58,952 bases of DNA, taken from the NCBI GenBank assembly GCA_017847875.1, contig JAGASN010000053.1:1-58952 (forward strand), in the 5' to 3' direction. Below, piece by piece: positions 24,435-33,299 of the stretch (positions are counted from its first letter, which is position 1; each line of letters starts with the position of its first letter). The position numbers and the translations under genes are program-made. The notes beneath the pieces are model-generated. The model did no database searches. It was given only the letters and a program-made list of their open reading frames with translations, and was not told where the DNA came from. Source of the DNA: Oscillospiraceae bacterium (GTDB taxonomy: Bacteria; Bacillota; Clostridia; Oscillospirales; Ruminococcaceae).

Positions 24435-25927
24435 CAGCAATCACCTCCGGCGATGCTCAAAACAAAATCTGCCATCTCTTCCCTTTCGCAGACATTGGTA
24501 AATCTCGGTTCTTTTTCGGAAAGTTCCGAAAGCTGCTTCGGCATTGAAAGTCCGGAAAGCTTCTCAATTTTCTTCGCAGCTTCAAAATCATCCGGTTCAT
24601 TCTCACCGGAAATTGCTTTGAGCACGGCACGCGGGAATTTATACGGACTTGCGGTGGACGCAATTATCGTTTTCGTTCTGTCGCCGGTTTCCGCCTGATA
24701 TTTTTCATATACCTCAACAGCAACCGCGGTATGTGTATCACAAAGATATGAATATTCTTCAAACAGCATTTTTATGCGGTTTTCAGCGCCTTCATCATCG
24801 GTGAATCCAGCCGCAAAATGTTCCTTTATTTTTGAAAGGATTTCATCCGGAACAGAATATTTTCCGTGCTCATTAAGGGATTCCATCACCGCACGAACGT
24901 AGCCGTCATCCTTTCCGGAAAGTTCAAAAATCAGCCTTTCAAGGTTGCTTGAAACAAGAATATCCATAGATGGAGATTCAGTCATATAAAAATCGCGGTT
25001 AACATTATATTCTCCGGTGCTCAAAAAATCCGTGAGCACGTTGTTTGCGTTGGAAGCGCAGATAAGCTTTCCGAAAGGTACGCCCATTTGTTTTGCATAA
25101 TACGCCGCAAGAATATTTCCGAAGTTTCCGGTAGGAACCGTTACATTTACAGTTTCTCCTTCGGAAATTTCACCGTCGGCAACAAGATCCGCATAAGCAG
25201 AGATATAATAAACAATCTGAGGAAGAAGTCTTCCCACATTTATGGAGTTTGCGCTGGAAAAACGTTTTCCGTTTTCACCGAGTTTTGCGCGGATTTTTTC
25301 ATCGGTAAAAATCTTTTTAACTGCCGTCTGGGTATCGTCAAAATTTCCTTTTACTCCGCAAACGGAAACATTTTCTCCCTTTTGTGTCTGCATCTGGAGC
25401 TGCTGGATTTTTGAAACACCGTTATCCGGATAGAATACGATTATTTCCGTTCCATCAACGTCACAGAAACCTTCAAGAGCGGCTTTGCCCGTATCTCCGG
25501 AAGTTGCGGTAAGGATAACGATTTTCTTTCCGTCGCCGGCTTTTTCAGATGCTTTTACAAGAAAACGCGGAAGAATCTGGAGTGCCATATCTTTAAAAGC
25601 GCAGGTCGGTCCGTGCCAGAGTTCGAGCATATAAACGTTTTCGCCAAGTTTTACGAGAGGAGTCGGTTCATCATTTTCAAATTTTCCGATATAAGCGCCT
25701 TTTGCACATTCAAAAAGTTCTTCTTCGGAAAAATCGGTCATGAATTTTGAAAAAATCCGCTTTGCCCTTTCGCAATAAGAAAGTTTTGAAAGTTCGGTTA
25801 TTTCGCCTTTTCCGAGTACCGGAATTTCAACCGGCACAAAAAGACCTCCGTCTTCCGAAAGTCCTTTTACAATTGTTTCCGCCGAATCAAGGCGCAGATT
25901 TTTGTTTCTTGTACTTTGAAATTTCAC
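24434..25927 (-). CDS. thrC: Threonine synthase
   Basis: 497 residues, the long type of threonine synthase that converts O-phosphohomoserine to threonine with PLP. The PLP lysine lies in PTCAFKDMALQ (about 105-115), and the phosphate-binding TATSGDTGKAA (about 140-150) and TGNFGN (about 258-263) are present. N-terminal FQSTRNKNLRLDS is typical. The upstream asd product feeds the same pathway. Followed with overlap by a metallophosphoesterase. Confidence 0.97.
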   Translation of the reverse strand: MKFQSTRNKNLRLDSAETIVKGLSEDGGLFVPVEIPVLGKGEITELSKLSYCERAKRIFSKFMTDFSEEELFECAKGAYIGKFENDEPTPLVKLGENVYMLELWHGPTCAFKDMALQILPRFLVKASEKAGDGKKIVILTATSGDTGKAALEGFCDVDGTEIIVFYPDNGVSKIQQLQMQTQKGENVSVCGVKGNFDDTQTAVKKIFTDEKIRAKLGENGKRFSSANSINVGRLLPQIVYYISAYADLVADGEISEGETVNVTVPTGNFGNILAAYYAKQMGVPFGKLICASNANNVLTDFLSTGEYNVNRDFYMTESPSMDILVSSNLERLIFELSGKDDGYVRAVMESLNEHGKYSVPDEILSKIKEHFAAGFTDDEGAENRIKMLFEEYSYLCDTHTAVAVEVYEKYQAETGDRTKTIIASTASPYKFPRAVLKAISGENEPDDFEAAKKIEKLSGLSMPKQLSELSEKEPRFTNVCEREEMADFVLSIAGGDC

Positions 25928-25936
25928 TTTTCCACC

Positions 25937-26863
25937 TCAGATTCTTTTTGCAAAAAAGTTATATGCGTTTTTCCAGAATATTTTTTCGACAAGCTCTTTG
26001 CCGAATTCCGTTTCAACCAAATCATAAAGATTCGGAATATCTTTCATCTTTCTGATACCGTTTACAACGTCGCAGCCGTCATAATCGCTTCCCATGCAAA
26101 CGGCGTTTTCTCCGCCGAGCAAAAGCATTCTTTCGATATGTTTTATAATATCGGAAAGGCTTGCGTTTTCCTCATCGTTATTGAGAAAAGCTTTATAAAA
26201 ATTTATTCCGACAATGCCTTCCCTGCGGACCATTTCCTTAAAATATTCATCGGTAAGGTTCCTGCGGTGTCCGCAGATTTCACGGAGATTGCTGTGGCTT
26301 GCGGCAACGGCGCAGTCAACATTTTTGAGCACGTCACTAAGCCCCGCATCGGAAAGATGAGAAACATCTATAACCATTCCCATGTTTTCCATTTCTTTAA
26401 TAACCTCAATGCCGAAAGGTTTTAAACCAAAATTCTGGTCTGTTGAACCTTTTCCGATTTCATTTTCACCGTTCCAGGTGAGAGTCATCATTCTGACACC
26501 GTCATTATAAAGTTTTTCAAGACGTTCAATTTTTCCGCCGAGAACTCTTCCGCCCTCAACGGTAAGGATCGCCGCGGTTTTTCCGCTTTCAGTAACTCTG
26601 TCAACGTCAGAAATCGTTTTTGCCTGCTCAAAATACTGTGGGAATTCCGCAAGCTGAGCATCGAAAAAATGTTTCGACATTGCGTAATAGTTAAAAGCAT
26701 CTTCGCCGGAAATAACGTCCGGGCAAAAAATTGCAAAACATTGGCAGTGCCGCTTTATTTTTTCATTTTTCGGAAATGAAATATCAAGATAATCGCAATC
26801 AAGACCAACGCTCTGATGCATTGCGGTGGTTATTGTATCACAATGAAGATCAAAAAAATCCAT
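25937..26863 (-). CDS. Membrane dipeptidase-like zinc peptidase (M19)
   Basis: 308 residues, TIM-barrel M19 (renal dipeptidase) family. Zinc ligands and signatures: DLHCDT at the start, TVEGG (about 98-102), DVSHLSD (about 165-171), ASHSNLREICGHRRNLTDE (about 185-203) and MGSDYDG (about 258-264). The start at 26863 has GGAGG; it overlaps the end of yraN by 14 bases. Cleaves dipeptides, possibly peptidoglycan-derived or D-amino-acid-containing. Confidence 0.93.
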   Translation of the reverse strand: MDFFDLHCDTITTAMHQSVGLDCDYLDISFPKNEKIKRHCQCFAIFCPDVISGEDAFNYYAMSKHFFDAQLAEFPQYFEQAKTISDVDRVTESGKTAAILTVEGGRVLGGKIERLEKLYNDGVRMMTLTWNGENEIGKGSTDQNFGLKPFGIEVIKEMENMGMVIDVSHLSDAGLSDVLKNVDCAVAASHSNLREICGHRRNLTDEYFKEMVRREGIVGINFYKAFLNNDEENASLSDIIKHIERMLLLGGENAVCMGSDYDGCDVVNGIRKMKDIPNLYDLVETEFGKELVEKIFWKNAYNFFAKRI

Positions 26864-27239
26864 GAACAGCCTCCGTTCCGAAAGCATTTTTAATATGGGT
26901 AAATTTTTTTATTTCAAGATCATATTTTCCGTAAACAATTTCAAAAACATCGAACCGAGGCTGACCGTTAAGCCCTTTTTGAAGTTTGTAAAGCATTGCA
27001 GCTTTACAAACTTTTTGCTGTTTCGAACGGGTCACCGCCTGCCTCGGAGCATAAAGACAGTCATCCGCGCGGGATTTTACTTCGATAAAAGCTATGTATT
27101 TTCCGTCTTTTGCAACAATATCAATTTCGCCGAGTCGGGTGTTGAAATTTCGTTCAATTATTTCATACCCTTTGCCCGCAAGATATTCCGCGGCAAAATC
27201 TTCGCCCATATCTCCGCGCCTGCGTTTTTCGGTAATCAA
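26850..27239 (-). CDS. yraN: UPF0102 endonuclease-like protein YraN
   Basis: 129 residues with the family pattern RRGDMGEDFAAEYLAGKGYEIIERNF and the nuclease-type core GEIDIVAKDGKYIAFIEVKSR (D...ExK, about 42-62). Role unsettled; the family is often beside rnhB as here (10 bases downstream of it). Confidence 0.94.
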   Translation of the reverse strand: MITEKRRRGDMGEDFAAEYLAGKGYEIIERNFNTRLGEIDIVAKDGKYIAFIEVKSRADDCLYAPRQAVTRSKQQKVCKAAMLYKLQKGLNGQPRFDVFEIVYGKYDLEIKKFTHIKNAFGTEAVHGFF

Positions 27240-27249
27240 AAAATCACCT

Positions 27250-27852
27250 TCAGTGCATCTTTTTAAGAAAAGTCAAACGATGTATCTCGCTTGGACCAAA
27301 CTCCCTTATTTTTTCATAATGGAGCTTTGTTCCGTATCCCTTATGCTTTGCAAAACAATATTCCGGATATTTTTTATCCATTTCGAGCATGAGTCTGTCT
27401 CTGCTCACCTTTGCGAGAATGGAAGCCGCCGCAATGCTTGCGGAAGTTGCGTCGCCTTTTATAACAAATTCCGCCGGAACTTCCATATTTTTAGGAACAC
27501 GGTTCCCATCTATAAAAACACGTTCCGGTTTTATGCTCAAATTTTCAACGGCAGTTTTCATTGCGAGCATCGTTGCTTCAAGAATGTTTATTTCATCTAT
27601 GGTTTTATGGTCAATGCTTTGTATTGAATACGCAAGAGCGTGCTCAATTATTTCATCAAAAAGCAAATCGCGCTTTTTTTCGGAAAGTTTTTTGCTGTCG
27701 TTAAGTCCTTCAATCTCAAAATCTTCCGGAAGGATAACCGCCGCGGCAAAAACCGGACCGGCAAGAGGTCCTCTTCCCGCTTCGTCAACTCCGCAGATAT
27801 ATTTTATTCCAAGTTCAGCGCTCTTTGCGTGCTCAAATTCATATAAGCTCAT
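27250..27852 (-). CDS. rnhB: Ribonuclease HII
   Basis: 200 residues. The RNase HII signature CGVDEAGRGPLAGPV (about 20-34) carries the first two acidic catalytic residues, with further Asp at IDGN (about 115) and in the KGDATSASIAAASILAKVSRD block (about 131-151). Removes RNA-DNA junctions. Its start overlaps the rbgA stop by 14 bases, so the two are coupled. Confidence 0.96.
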   Translation of the reverse strand: MSLYEFEHAKSAELGIKYICGVDEAGRGPLAGPVFAAAVILPEDFEIEGLNDSKKLSEKKRDLLFDEIIEHALAYSIQSIDHKTIDEINILEATMLAMKTAVENLSIKPERVFIDGNRVPKNMEVPAEFVIKGDATSASIAAASILAKVSRDRLMLEMDKKYPEYCFAKHKGYGTKLHYEKIREFGPSEIHRLTFLKKMH

Positions 27853-28711
27853 TGGGTCTCTCCAAAGTTATGCGCCCGATTTTTCCTCCGCGGAATTCGT
27901 CAAGAAGCATTGCTGCGGCTCTTTCGGTATCGATTTCTCCGCCGGAAATTTTCATTCCGCGTTTTGCGCCGATAAGTTCAAGAAGCGCAAAAGGCTCGAT
28001 TTCAAAAGTTTCTTCATCGGTGAGTTTATATCTTTCGCAAAGAAGTTTATGTGCTTCGTGGTTAAGAACGTCCGCAAGACGAGCCGCAAGGGTTTCGATA
28101 TCAAGAATATCGTCTTTTACCGCACCGGTGAAAGCAAGGTGTTCGCCAACGGTTTTATCCTCGAATTTAGGCCAAAGAACGCCGGGCATATCGAGCATAT
28201 CGATTCCTTTATCAAGGGCGACCCATTGTTTTCCTCTGGTAACGCCGGGGCGGTCTTCAACTTTTGCGCGTTTTCCGCCGGCAATGCGGTTGATGAAAGA
28301 AGATTTTCCGACGTTAGGAATACCGACTATCATCATGCGGATGGGTTTGCCTTCCATTCCTTTTCTTGCGCGTTTTTCAAGTTCTGCTTTAAGGACTTCG
28401 CGAACAAGGGGCGCAAGTTTATTGAGACCTCTTCCGCTTCTGCAATCGGTTGCAAGTGCGCGGATTCCGTTGGATTTATAATATTCTATCCATTCCTGAG
28501 TAATGGCTTCATCGGCCATATCGCATTTGTTGAGCACAACAACCCTCGGTTTTCCGCCGACAAGGCTTTTCATTTCCGGGTTGCGGCTTGAAAAAGGAAC
28601 TCTTGAATCGGTTATTTCAACAACAACATCCACAAGAGGAAGATTTTCTTTCATTAAACGGCGGGTTTTAGCCATACGTCCGGGAAACCACTGGATATCG
28701 ACCTGTTCCAT
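27839..28711 (-). CDS. rbgA: Ribosome biogenesis GTPase RbgA/YlqF
   Basis: 290 residues, circularly permuted GTPase: G4 LNKCDM (about 62) comes before Walker A GIPNVGKSSF (about 129) and G3 DMPG (about 178). Starts with VDIQWFPGRMAKTRR, typical of RbgA, which matures the 50S subunit. ATG at 28711 is preferred because the longer frame to 28741 contains the ribosome site AAAGGAGG. Order rplS-rbgA-rnhB is conserved in Firmicutes. Confidence 0.96.
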   Translation of the reverse strand: MEQVDIQWFPGRMAKTRRLMKENLPLVDVVVEITDSRVPFSSRNPEMKSLVGGKPRVVVLNKCDMADEAITQEWIEYYKSNGIRALATDCRSGRGLNKLAPLVREVLKAELEKRARKGMEGKPIRMMIVGIPNVGKSSFINRIAGGKRAKVEDRPGVTRGKQWVALDKGIDMLDMPGVLWPKFEDKTVGEHLAFTGAVKDDILDIETLAARLADVLNHEAHKLLCERYKLTDEETFEIEPFALLELIGAKRGMKISGGEIDTERAAAMLLDEFRGGKIGRITLERPNELI

Positions 28712-28788
28712 AAGGCAAAAATCGCCTCCTTTCAAAAACATATAATAATCTAATATATATTATACTACAAATTAAACAGAAAAAAAAG

Positions 28789-28815
28789 ACTCCCTTGCCA
28801 AATTGACAAGGGAGT
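28789..28815 (-). terminator. Terminator of rplS
   Basis: A 9-bp stem (ACTCCCTTG/CAAGGGAGT) with T-runs on both sides, just downstream of the rplS stop on the minus strand. rbgA beyond it likely has its own promoter, with a TATAAT near 28758-28765. Confidence 0.85.
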
Positions 28816-28833
28816 TTTTTCGCAAATAACAAA

Positions 28834-29175
28834 TTAGCGGACCTGTTTGACCTTTGCAGCTTTACCAACTCTGTCACGAAGGTAATAGAGTTTAGCTCTT
28901 CTGACACGACCATGACGAACAAGTTCAACTTTTTCGATCATCGGGCTGTGAATCGGGAAAACTCTTTCGATACCGCAGCCGTGTGCTACACGACGAACGG
29001 TGAAAGATTCGGAGATTCCGCCGTGCTGTTTAGCGATAACAGCGCCTTCGAAAATCTGGGTTCTGTAATGGTCTCCCTCTTTGATTTTGCAATATACCTT
29101 AACGGTATCACCGATTGCAACTTCGGGTTTGTCAGCTCTCAGGCAGTCCTGGGAAATAAGTTTAAGTGCATCCAT
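28834..29175 (-). CDS. rplS: 50S ribosomal protein L19
   Basis: 113 residues, normal size. Conserved stretches [39 protein letters not shown] and [30 protein letters not shown] are all present. Strong GAGGAT ribosome site. Preceded by a structured leader, and followed by a terminator. Confidence 0.98.
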   Translation of the reverse strand: MDALKLISQDCLRADKPEVAIGDTVKVYCKIKEGDHYRTQIFEGAVIAKQHGGISESFTVRRVAHGCGIERVFPIHSPMIEKVELVRHGRVRRAKLYYLRDRVGKAAKVKQVR

Positions 29176-29322
29176 TTTAAATATCCTCCTTGTTATTTTT
29201 CAGACATTCATACTCAATGGACACCATTGACAGAGGACTGTCCGCCCGACATAATTTTTTGTCGTTCATGTCGCCGGGAATGCGACAGCGCCGTTTAGAC
29301 ATACTAAACAGCCTTATTATAA
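29176..29322 (-). promoter_or_regulatory. Structured rplS leader with promoter -10
   Basis: Three stem-loops in the leader: 29215-29220/29224-29229, 29229-29233/29238-29242 and 29247-29252/29268-29273. A TATAAT (29316-29321 on the minus strand) marks the promoter. Ribosomal protein L19 leaders that autoregulate rplS are known in Firmicutes; whether this one matches that family needs a covariance search. Confidence 0.5.
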
Positions 29323-29364
29323 TAACACAAGCAAAATATAATTGCAAGTATTATTTTCAAAAAA

Positions 29365-30042
29365 TCAGCGGAATTTTTCCATTTTTTCGTTATATACAGC
29401 CATTCTTTTAACTTTTATGTCTTCCGGAGCGAAACCCGCAAAATTTTTGAAAGCGGCAAAGACAAGATCCGGGTTGATGTTGAGTTCAACGCCGGAAGCA
29501 AGGCGAGCTTTTAAGCAATATCTTCCCTCTTTATGTTCAAGTTTCGAAAGCTTGATATGGGGTTTTATATCAATTTCCTTCTCGCCGCTTTTTGTTTTTT
29601 TAACGACCGGAACAACTTCCCTGTCAAAACATCTGTACCAGACTGCAAGGGTTTCCTCAACGTCCTTTTCCTCCGCCGCAAAAGAAATCTCGTAATCTGC
29701 AAAGCGGATCTGCTTTGCGTCCATTTTTGGTTTTCCCGCGGCAATCGCTTTGAATCCGACCGGAAGAACAGCATTTATCCTGCGTACAATTTCTTCATAA
29801 GGCATCGGAGAAATAAGGCGGAAATCAACGCTTTCGGCAACGCTTTCGTAACCGAGGGAAAGCGGCAGAGCGAATGTAAGATAAAGATGCGGGTGAAATC
29901 CTTCCGTGTACCAGAAATCGATTTTGGAACGCTTGAGGGCGCGTTGAAAAGCTCTCATAACATCAAGATGTGAGATATATTTTGCGCTTCCTGTTTTTGT
30001 ATAAAAAAGTCTTACGTCGATAAAATCAATTACATTATTCAA
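29365..30042 (-). CDS. DUF2344/TIGR03936 radical-SAM-linked protein
   Basis: 225 residues with the family start VRLFYTKTGSAKYISHLDVMRAFQRALKRS (close match to TIGR03936) and a central YTEGFHPHLYLTFALPLSLGYES. Such proteins are found next to, or fused with, the B12-binding radical SAM protein encoded upstream, whose stop it overlaps by 8 bases. Function unknown; a tRNA or rRNA modification role is often suspected. Confidence 0.88.
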   Translation of the reverse strand: MNNVIDFIDVRLFYTKTGSAKYISHLDVMRAFQRALKRSKIDFWYTEGFHPHLYLTFALPLSLGYESVAESVDFRLISPMPYEEIVRRINAVLPVGFKAIAAGKPKMDAKQIRFADYEISFAAEEKDVEETLAVWYRCFDREVVPVVKKTKSGEKEIDIKPHIKLSKLEHKEGRYCLKARLASGVELNINPDLVFAAFKNFAGFAPEDIKVKRMAVYNEKMEKFR

Positions 30043-31870
30043 AACAGGCGCCTCCCTTCAGGCAGTTTGCTCCGCATCCGGAACATTTCTGGCGGCAGTT
30101 CGGAGTTGTTATATCCTGATGCGCTTTTTTGTTTTCGTTGATGATAAATTTCTTTGTAACACCATAATCGAAAATATCCCAGGGCATAACTTCGTCATAG
30201 CTTCTGGTTCTGTTTGCGTAAAATTCAGGTTTTACGCCGCATTCTTCGAAAGATTCCATCCAGACGTCAAATTTGAAATGCTCGTCCCAACTGTCAAGGT
30301 TACAACCTTTACGCCATGCAGTTTCGATAACTTTACCGATTTTTCTGTCACCTCTTGCAAGAACCGCTTCGAGATAGGAAGTTTCCGCATCGTGCCAGTC
30401 AAGATTGATCTTTCTGCTGTGAACGGCGGAGCGCATAACTTCCTGTTTTCTGTGGAGTTCTTCCCTCGTATCCTGGGGTTCAAACTGGAAAGGAGTAAAA
30501 GGCTTCGGAACGAAGCTTGCAACGCTGCAGGTAACCTGAACGCCCTTGCCTTTCGGTTTGTTGGGAAGGCTGTAGAACATATTTACAACGCGCTGAGCGG
30601 TTTCAACAATTCCTCTTACGTCATCGTCGGTTTCGGTCGGAAGGCCAATCATAAAATAAAGTTTTACCGCAGTGTATCCGCCTTCAAAAGCGGTTTTTGC
30701 GGTGTTCATGATTTCTTCTTCGGTAACGTTTTTGTTGATAACGTCGCGAATTCTCTGGGTTCCGCCTTCCGGCGCAAAAGTAAGACCGCTTTTGCGGACT
30801 TTGCTTATCTTCTGGAGAAGGCTTTCGCTGAAGTTATCAACACGAAGGGACGGAACCGCAAGGTTAACGTGTTCTTTCGGGGTCCATTCAAGAAGATCAT
30901 CAAGGAGCGGTTCAAGTTCGCTGTAATCGCTTGTGCTCAAAGAAGTGAGCGAAAGTTCTTCATAACCGGTGCTGTCGCAAAGATTATGAGCATCTTTGCA
31001 AAGAGTATCGAAATGTTTTTCGCGAACAGGACGATAGATAAAACCCGCCTGGCAAAAACGGCAGCCGCGGATACAGCCGCGCATAAGTTCAAGCTGGCTT
31101 CTGTCGTGAACGATATCGATAAACGGAACAACAAATTTATCCGGATAAGGAACTTTATCAAGATCCTTTATAATGCGTTTTGTTATAGGAAGGGTTGCTG
31201 TTTCCTTCGGAACAAATTCTTTAACCGTTCCGTCATCGTTATAAATAACATCAATGAGAGAAGGAACATAAACACCGGGAATCTTTGCGGCTTCGAAAAG
31301 ATATTGTTTTTTGCTCCAGCCTTCTTTTTTTGCGGTTTTATAAAGATTTACAACTTCCGGAAGAACTTCTTCGCCTTCTCCGGGCATAAAAAGGTCGATA
31401 AAATCCGCAATAGGTTCCGGGTTGCAGGAACATGGACCACCGGCAACAACAAGGTTTTTAAGTTCGGTTCTGTCTTCCGCCCTAACGGGAATTCCCGCAA
31501 GGTCAAGCATATTGAGAATTCCGGTATAGGAAAGCTCATATTGAAGAGTAAAACCTATCATATCAAAATCCCCGACGGAATCGCGGCTTTCAAGAGCAAA
31601 AAGCGGATAGCCGTTTTCACGGAGAATTTTTTCCATATCAACGTCCGGAGCAAAAACGCGTTCACACCAGACTTCCGGATCGCTGTTGAGAAGGCTGTAA
31701 AGTATTTTCATTCCGAGATGGCTCATTCCCACTTCATAAAGATCCGGGAAGCAGAAAGCAAACCTTACGGAGACTTCTTCTTTGTTTTTAACAACGCTGT
31801 TGAGCTCACCGCCGCAATATCTTGCGGGTTTTTGAACAAGGCTCAGGATTTTTTCGGGAATTGCGGGCAA
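30035..31870 (-). CDS. B12-binding radical SAM protein, TIGR03960 family
   Basis: 611 residues. An N-terminal B12-binding-like domain (RFAFCFPDLYEVGMSHLGMKIL), the radical SAM motif RGCIRGCRFCQ (CxxxCxxC, about 275) and a Cys-rich C-terminus (CRQKCSGCGANCLKGGAC) are visible. The true start is TTG at 31870 (LPAIPEK) behind AAGGAGG; the longer frame to 31888 has the ribosome site inside it. Paired with the DUF2344 gene by overlap. Substrate unknown. Confidence 0.9.
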   Translation of the reverse strand: MPAIPEKILSLVQKPARYCGGELNSVVKNKEEVSVRFAFCFPDLYEVGMSHLGMKILYSLLNSDPEVWCERVFAPDVDMEKILRENGYPLFALESRDSVGDFDMIGFTLQYELSYTGILNMLDLAGIPVRAEDRTELKNLVVAGGPCSCNPEPIADFIDLFMPGEGEEVLPEVVNLYKTAKKEGWSKKQYLFEAAKIPGVYVPSLIDVIYNDDGTVKEFVPKETATLPITKRIIKDLDKVPYPDKFVVPFIDIVHDRSQLELMRGCIRGCRFCQAGFIYRPVREKHFDTLCKDAHNLCDSTGYEELSLTSLSTSDYSELEPLLDDLLEWTPKEHVNLAVPSLRVDNFSESLLQKISKVRKSGLTFAPEGGTQRIRDVINKNVTEEEIMNTAKTAFEGGYTAVKLYFMIGLPTETDDDVRGIVETAQRVVNMFYSLPNKPKGKGVQVTCSVASFVPKPFTPFQFEPQDTREELHRKQEVMRSAVHSRKINLDWHDAETSYLEAVLARGDRKIGKVIETAWRKGCNLDSWDEHFKFDVWMESFEECGVKPEFYANRTRSYDEVMPWDIFDYGVTKKFIINENKKAHQDITTPNCRQKCSGCGANCLKGGACFE

Positions 31871-32003
31871 AGCGATTCCTCCTTTCAAAGTTAACTATAT
31901 AAGTATATCATAACATTAAAAGGTTTTTCAATAGTTTACGAAGCGTTGATTTACAAACAAAAAACTCCGTGATAAAATCAAAGTTGTTAAAGGAGGCGAT
32001 TTT

Positions 32004-32711
32004 TTGGATATAATCAAAACCGGAAATTTAATAAAGGAGCTTCGCACCGAAAAAGGGCTTACGCAAAAGGAACTTGCCGAAAAGTTAAACGTTTCAACCG
32101 CCGCCGTTTCAAAATGGGAAAACGGAAAAGGTTTTCCGGATATTTCAATTCTTGAACCGCTTTCGGCAGAACTTGGAATTTCAATAACGGAACTTGTAAA
32201 AGGAGAAAAAACAACCGAAATTCCCGAAAATGATTTTATCGCAAAAGATATAATCGAAATTTCAAAAAAAGAGATAAAATTTGAAAAAGCAAGACAGATT
32301 TTTATAACGGCCGCTTTCCTTGCAACAATTTTTATTGTCAACATATTTGTAATTTTTGATGCTTTTTCGGGTTACCTGAGAAACGCTGAATTTTCCTTCC
32401 CAACGCCGAGTTTAATCGGACTTTTTATGTTCCTTTTCGGCGGAAATGCGATTGCTTTTGCCGTTTTCAATCTGCTTTTCGGAAACAGATTTTCAGTTCA
32501 AAAAGCTATGCAGATTTCACTTTTCAGCGAAGCCTGCTGTGCCGCTTCGATATGGCTTGGTTCAGTATACACCGATTACAAAGTTTCGATAAACGATATT
32601 TCTGCCGTTTTGGATACCGCAAACGCTATTGAACTTGAATCCAGAATGCTTTTCCTCATAACCGTTTTACTTAATGTTTTCGCTTATTGGAAAATTGTTA
32701 AAACAAAATGA
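32004..32711 (+). CDS. XRE regulator fused to a membrane domain
   Basis: 235 residues, TTG start at 32004 behind AAAGGAGGCGA. Helix-turn-helix (about 6-62) with TQKELAEKLNVSTAAVSKWENGKGFPDIS, then about four membrane spans from residue 100 on. Membrane-attached XRE proteins of this layout are common in Firmicutes and often sense the envelope; target unknown. Two further intact relatives and one broken one lie at 50585, 51618 and 57282. Confidence 0.85.
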   Translation: MDIIKTGNLIKELRTEKGLTQKELAEKLNVSTAAVSKWENGKGFPDISILEPLSAELGISITELVKGEKTTEIPENDFIAKDIIEISKKEIKFEKARQIFITAAFLATIFIVNIFVIFDAFSGYLRNAEFSFPTPSLIGLFMFLFGGNAIAFAVFNLLFGNRFSVQKAMQISLFSEACCAASIWLGSVYTDYKVSINDISAVLDTANAIELESRMLFLITVLLNVFAYWKIVKTK

Positions 32712-32740
32712 AATAAGCCGCTTAAAAAAGCGGCTTTATT
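32711..32740. terminator. Bidirectional terminator overlapping the ends of two convergent genes
   Basis: A 13-base inverted repeat (AAATAAGCCGCTT and complement, arms 32711-32723 and 32728-32740) contains the last bases of the HTH gene and of the spoIVFB-like gene, a very compact convergent junction. Confidence 0.75.
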
Positions 32741-33299
32741 TCATTGCGCAAAGCGCCATATAAAACAGCGCGATAAAAATAAAATAATTTTTTGTTGCAA
32801 CAGCAGAAATAACAAAAACAACCGAAACCATTGCAAGAGAAGAAAAGGAAACAATTTTAAAAATCTTTTCTTCCTTTTGCGGAACATATTCATAAAGAAG
32901 CGTTTTTAAAACTGCCCCTCCGTCCGTTGCGGAAATCGGTAAAGCTGTAAAAATCCCGATTATAAGGTTTATGTATCCGAAAAGCGGCTTTTTTAAAGCA
33001 AAGAATATTGCTGCAAGTAAAAAATTACCCAGAAAACCTGCCATGAGCACCGGAACTTTTTCCGCCGTGCTCAAATTTTCCGGCAAAGAAACATGTATTC
33101 CAAAAGGAGAAAATTCAATAAGTTTCGGTCTTGTTTTTACGCATAATAATGCCAAAAAATGCCCTGTTTCATGCAAAGCCGAAAACAAAACCACAACAGA
33201 AGCGATTCCGTTTTTATCAATAAGCAAAAACAATGTGAGCACCGCAAAGAAAAGCGGCGATATTTTAAGCTTTGTTTTGAGCACGGTAAATTCCATCAT
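32736..33299 (-). CDS. spoIVFB: SpoIVFB-like intramembrane metalloprotease (M50)
   Basis: 187 residues, about six membrane spans. The zinc site HETGHF (HExxH, about 44-49) lies in a span and the third ligand motif is SATDGG (about 120-125), equivalent to NPDG. Size and the adjacent M23 gene upstream match the spoIVFA-spoIVFB operon, whose product in Bacillus cleaves pro-sigma K. The ATG overlaps the upstream stop (ATGATG). The full pathway is suggested by spoIVB at 54867. Confidence 0.78.
   Translation of the reverse strand: MMEFTVLKTKLKISPLFFAVLTLFLLIDKNGIASVVVLFSALHETGHFLALLCVKTRPKLIEFSPFGIHVSLPENLSTAEKVPVLMAGFLGNFLLAAIFFALKKPLFGYINLIIGIFTALPISATDGGAVLKTLLYEYVPQKEEKIFKIVSFSSLAMVSVVFVISAVATKNYFIFIALFYMALCAMK

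Noticed and set aside
30119..31894. 591-codon frame antisense to the radical SAM gene, and similar long antisense frames at 6866-8239, 20335-21141 and 40866-42167
   Set aside because: All oppose clearly real genes, have Phe/Asn/Lys-rich shadow compositions and no initiation signals.
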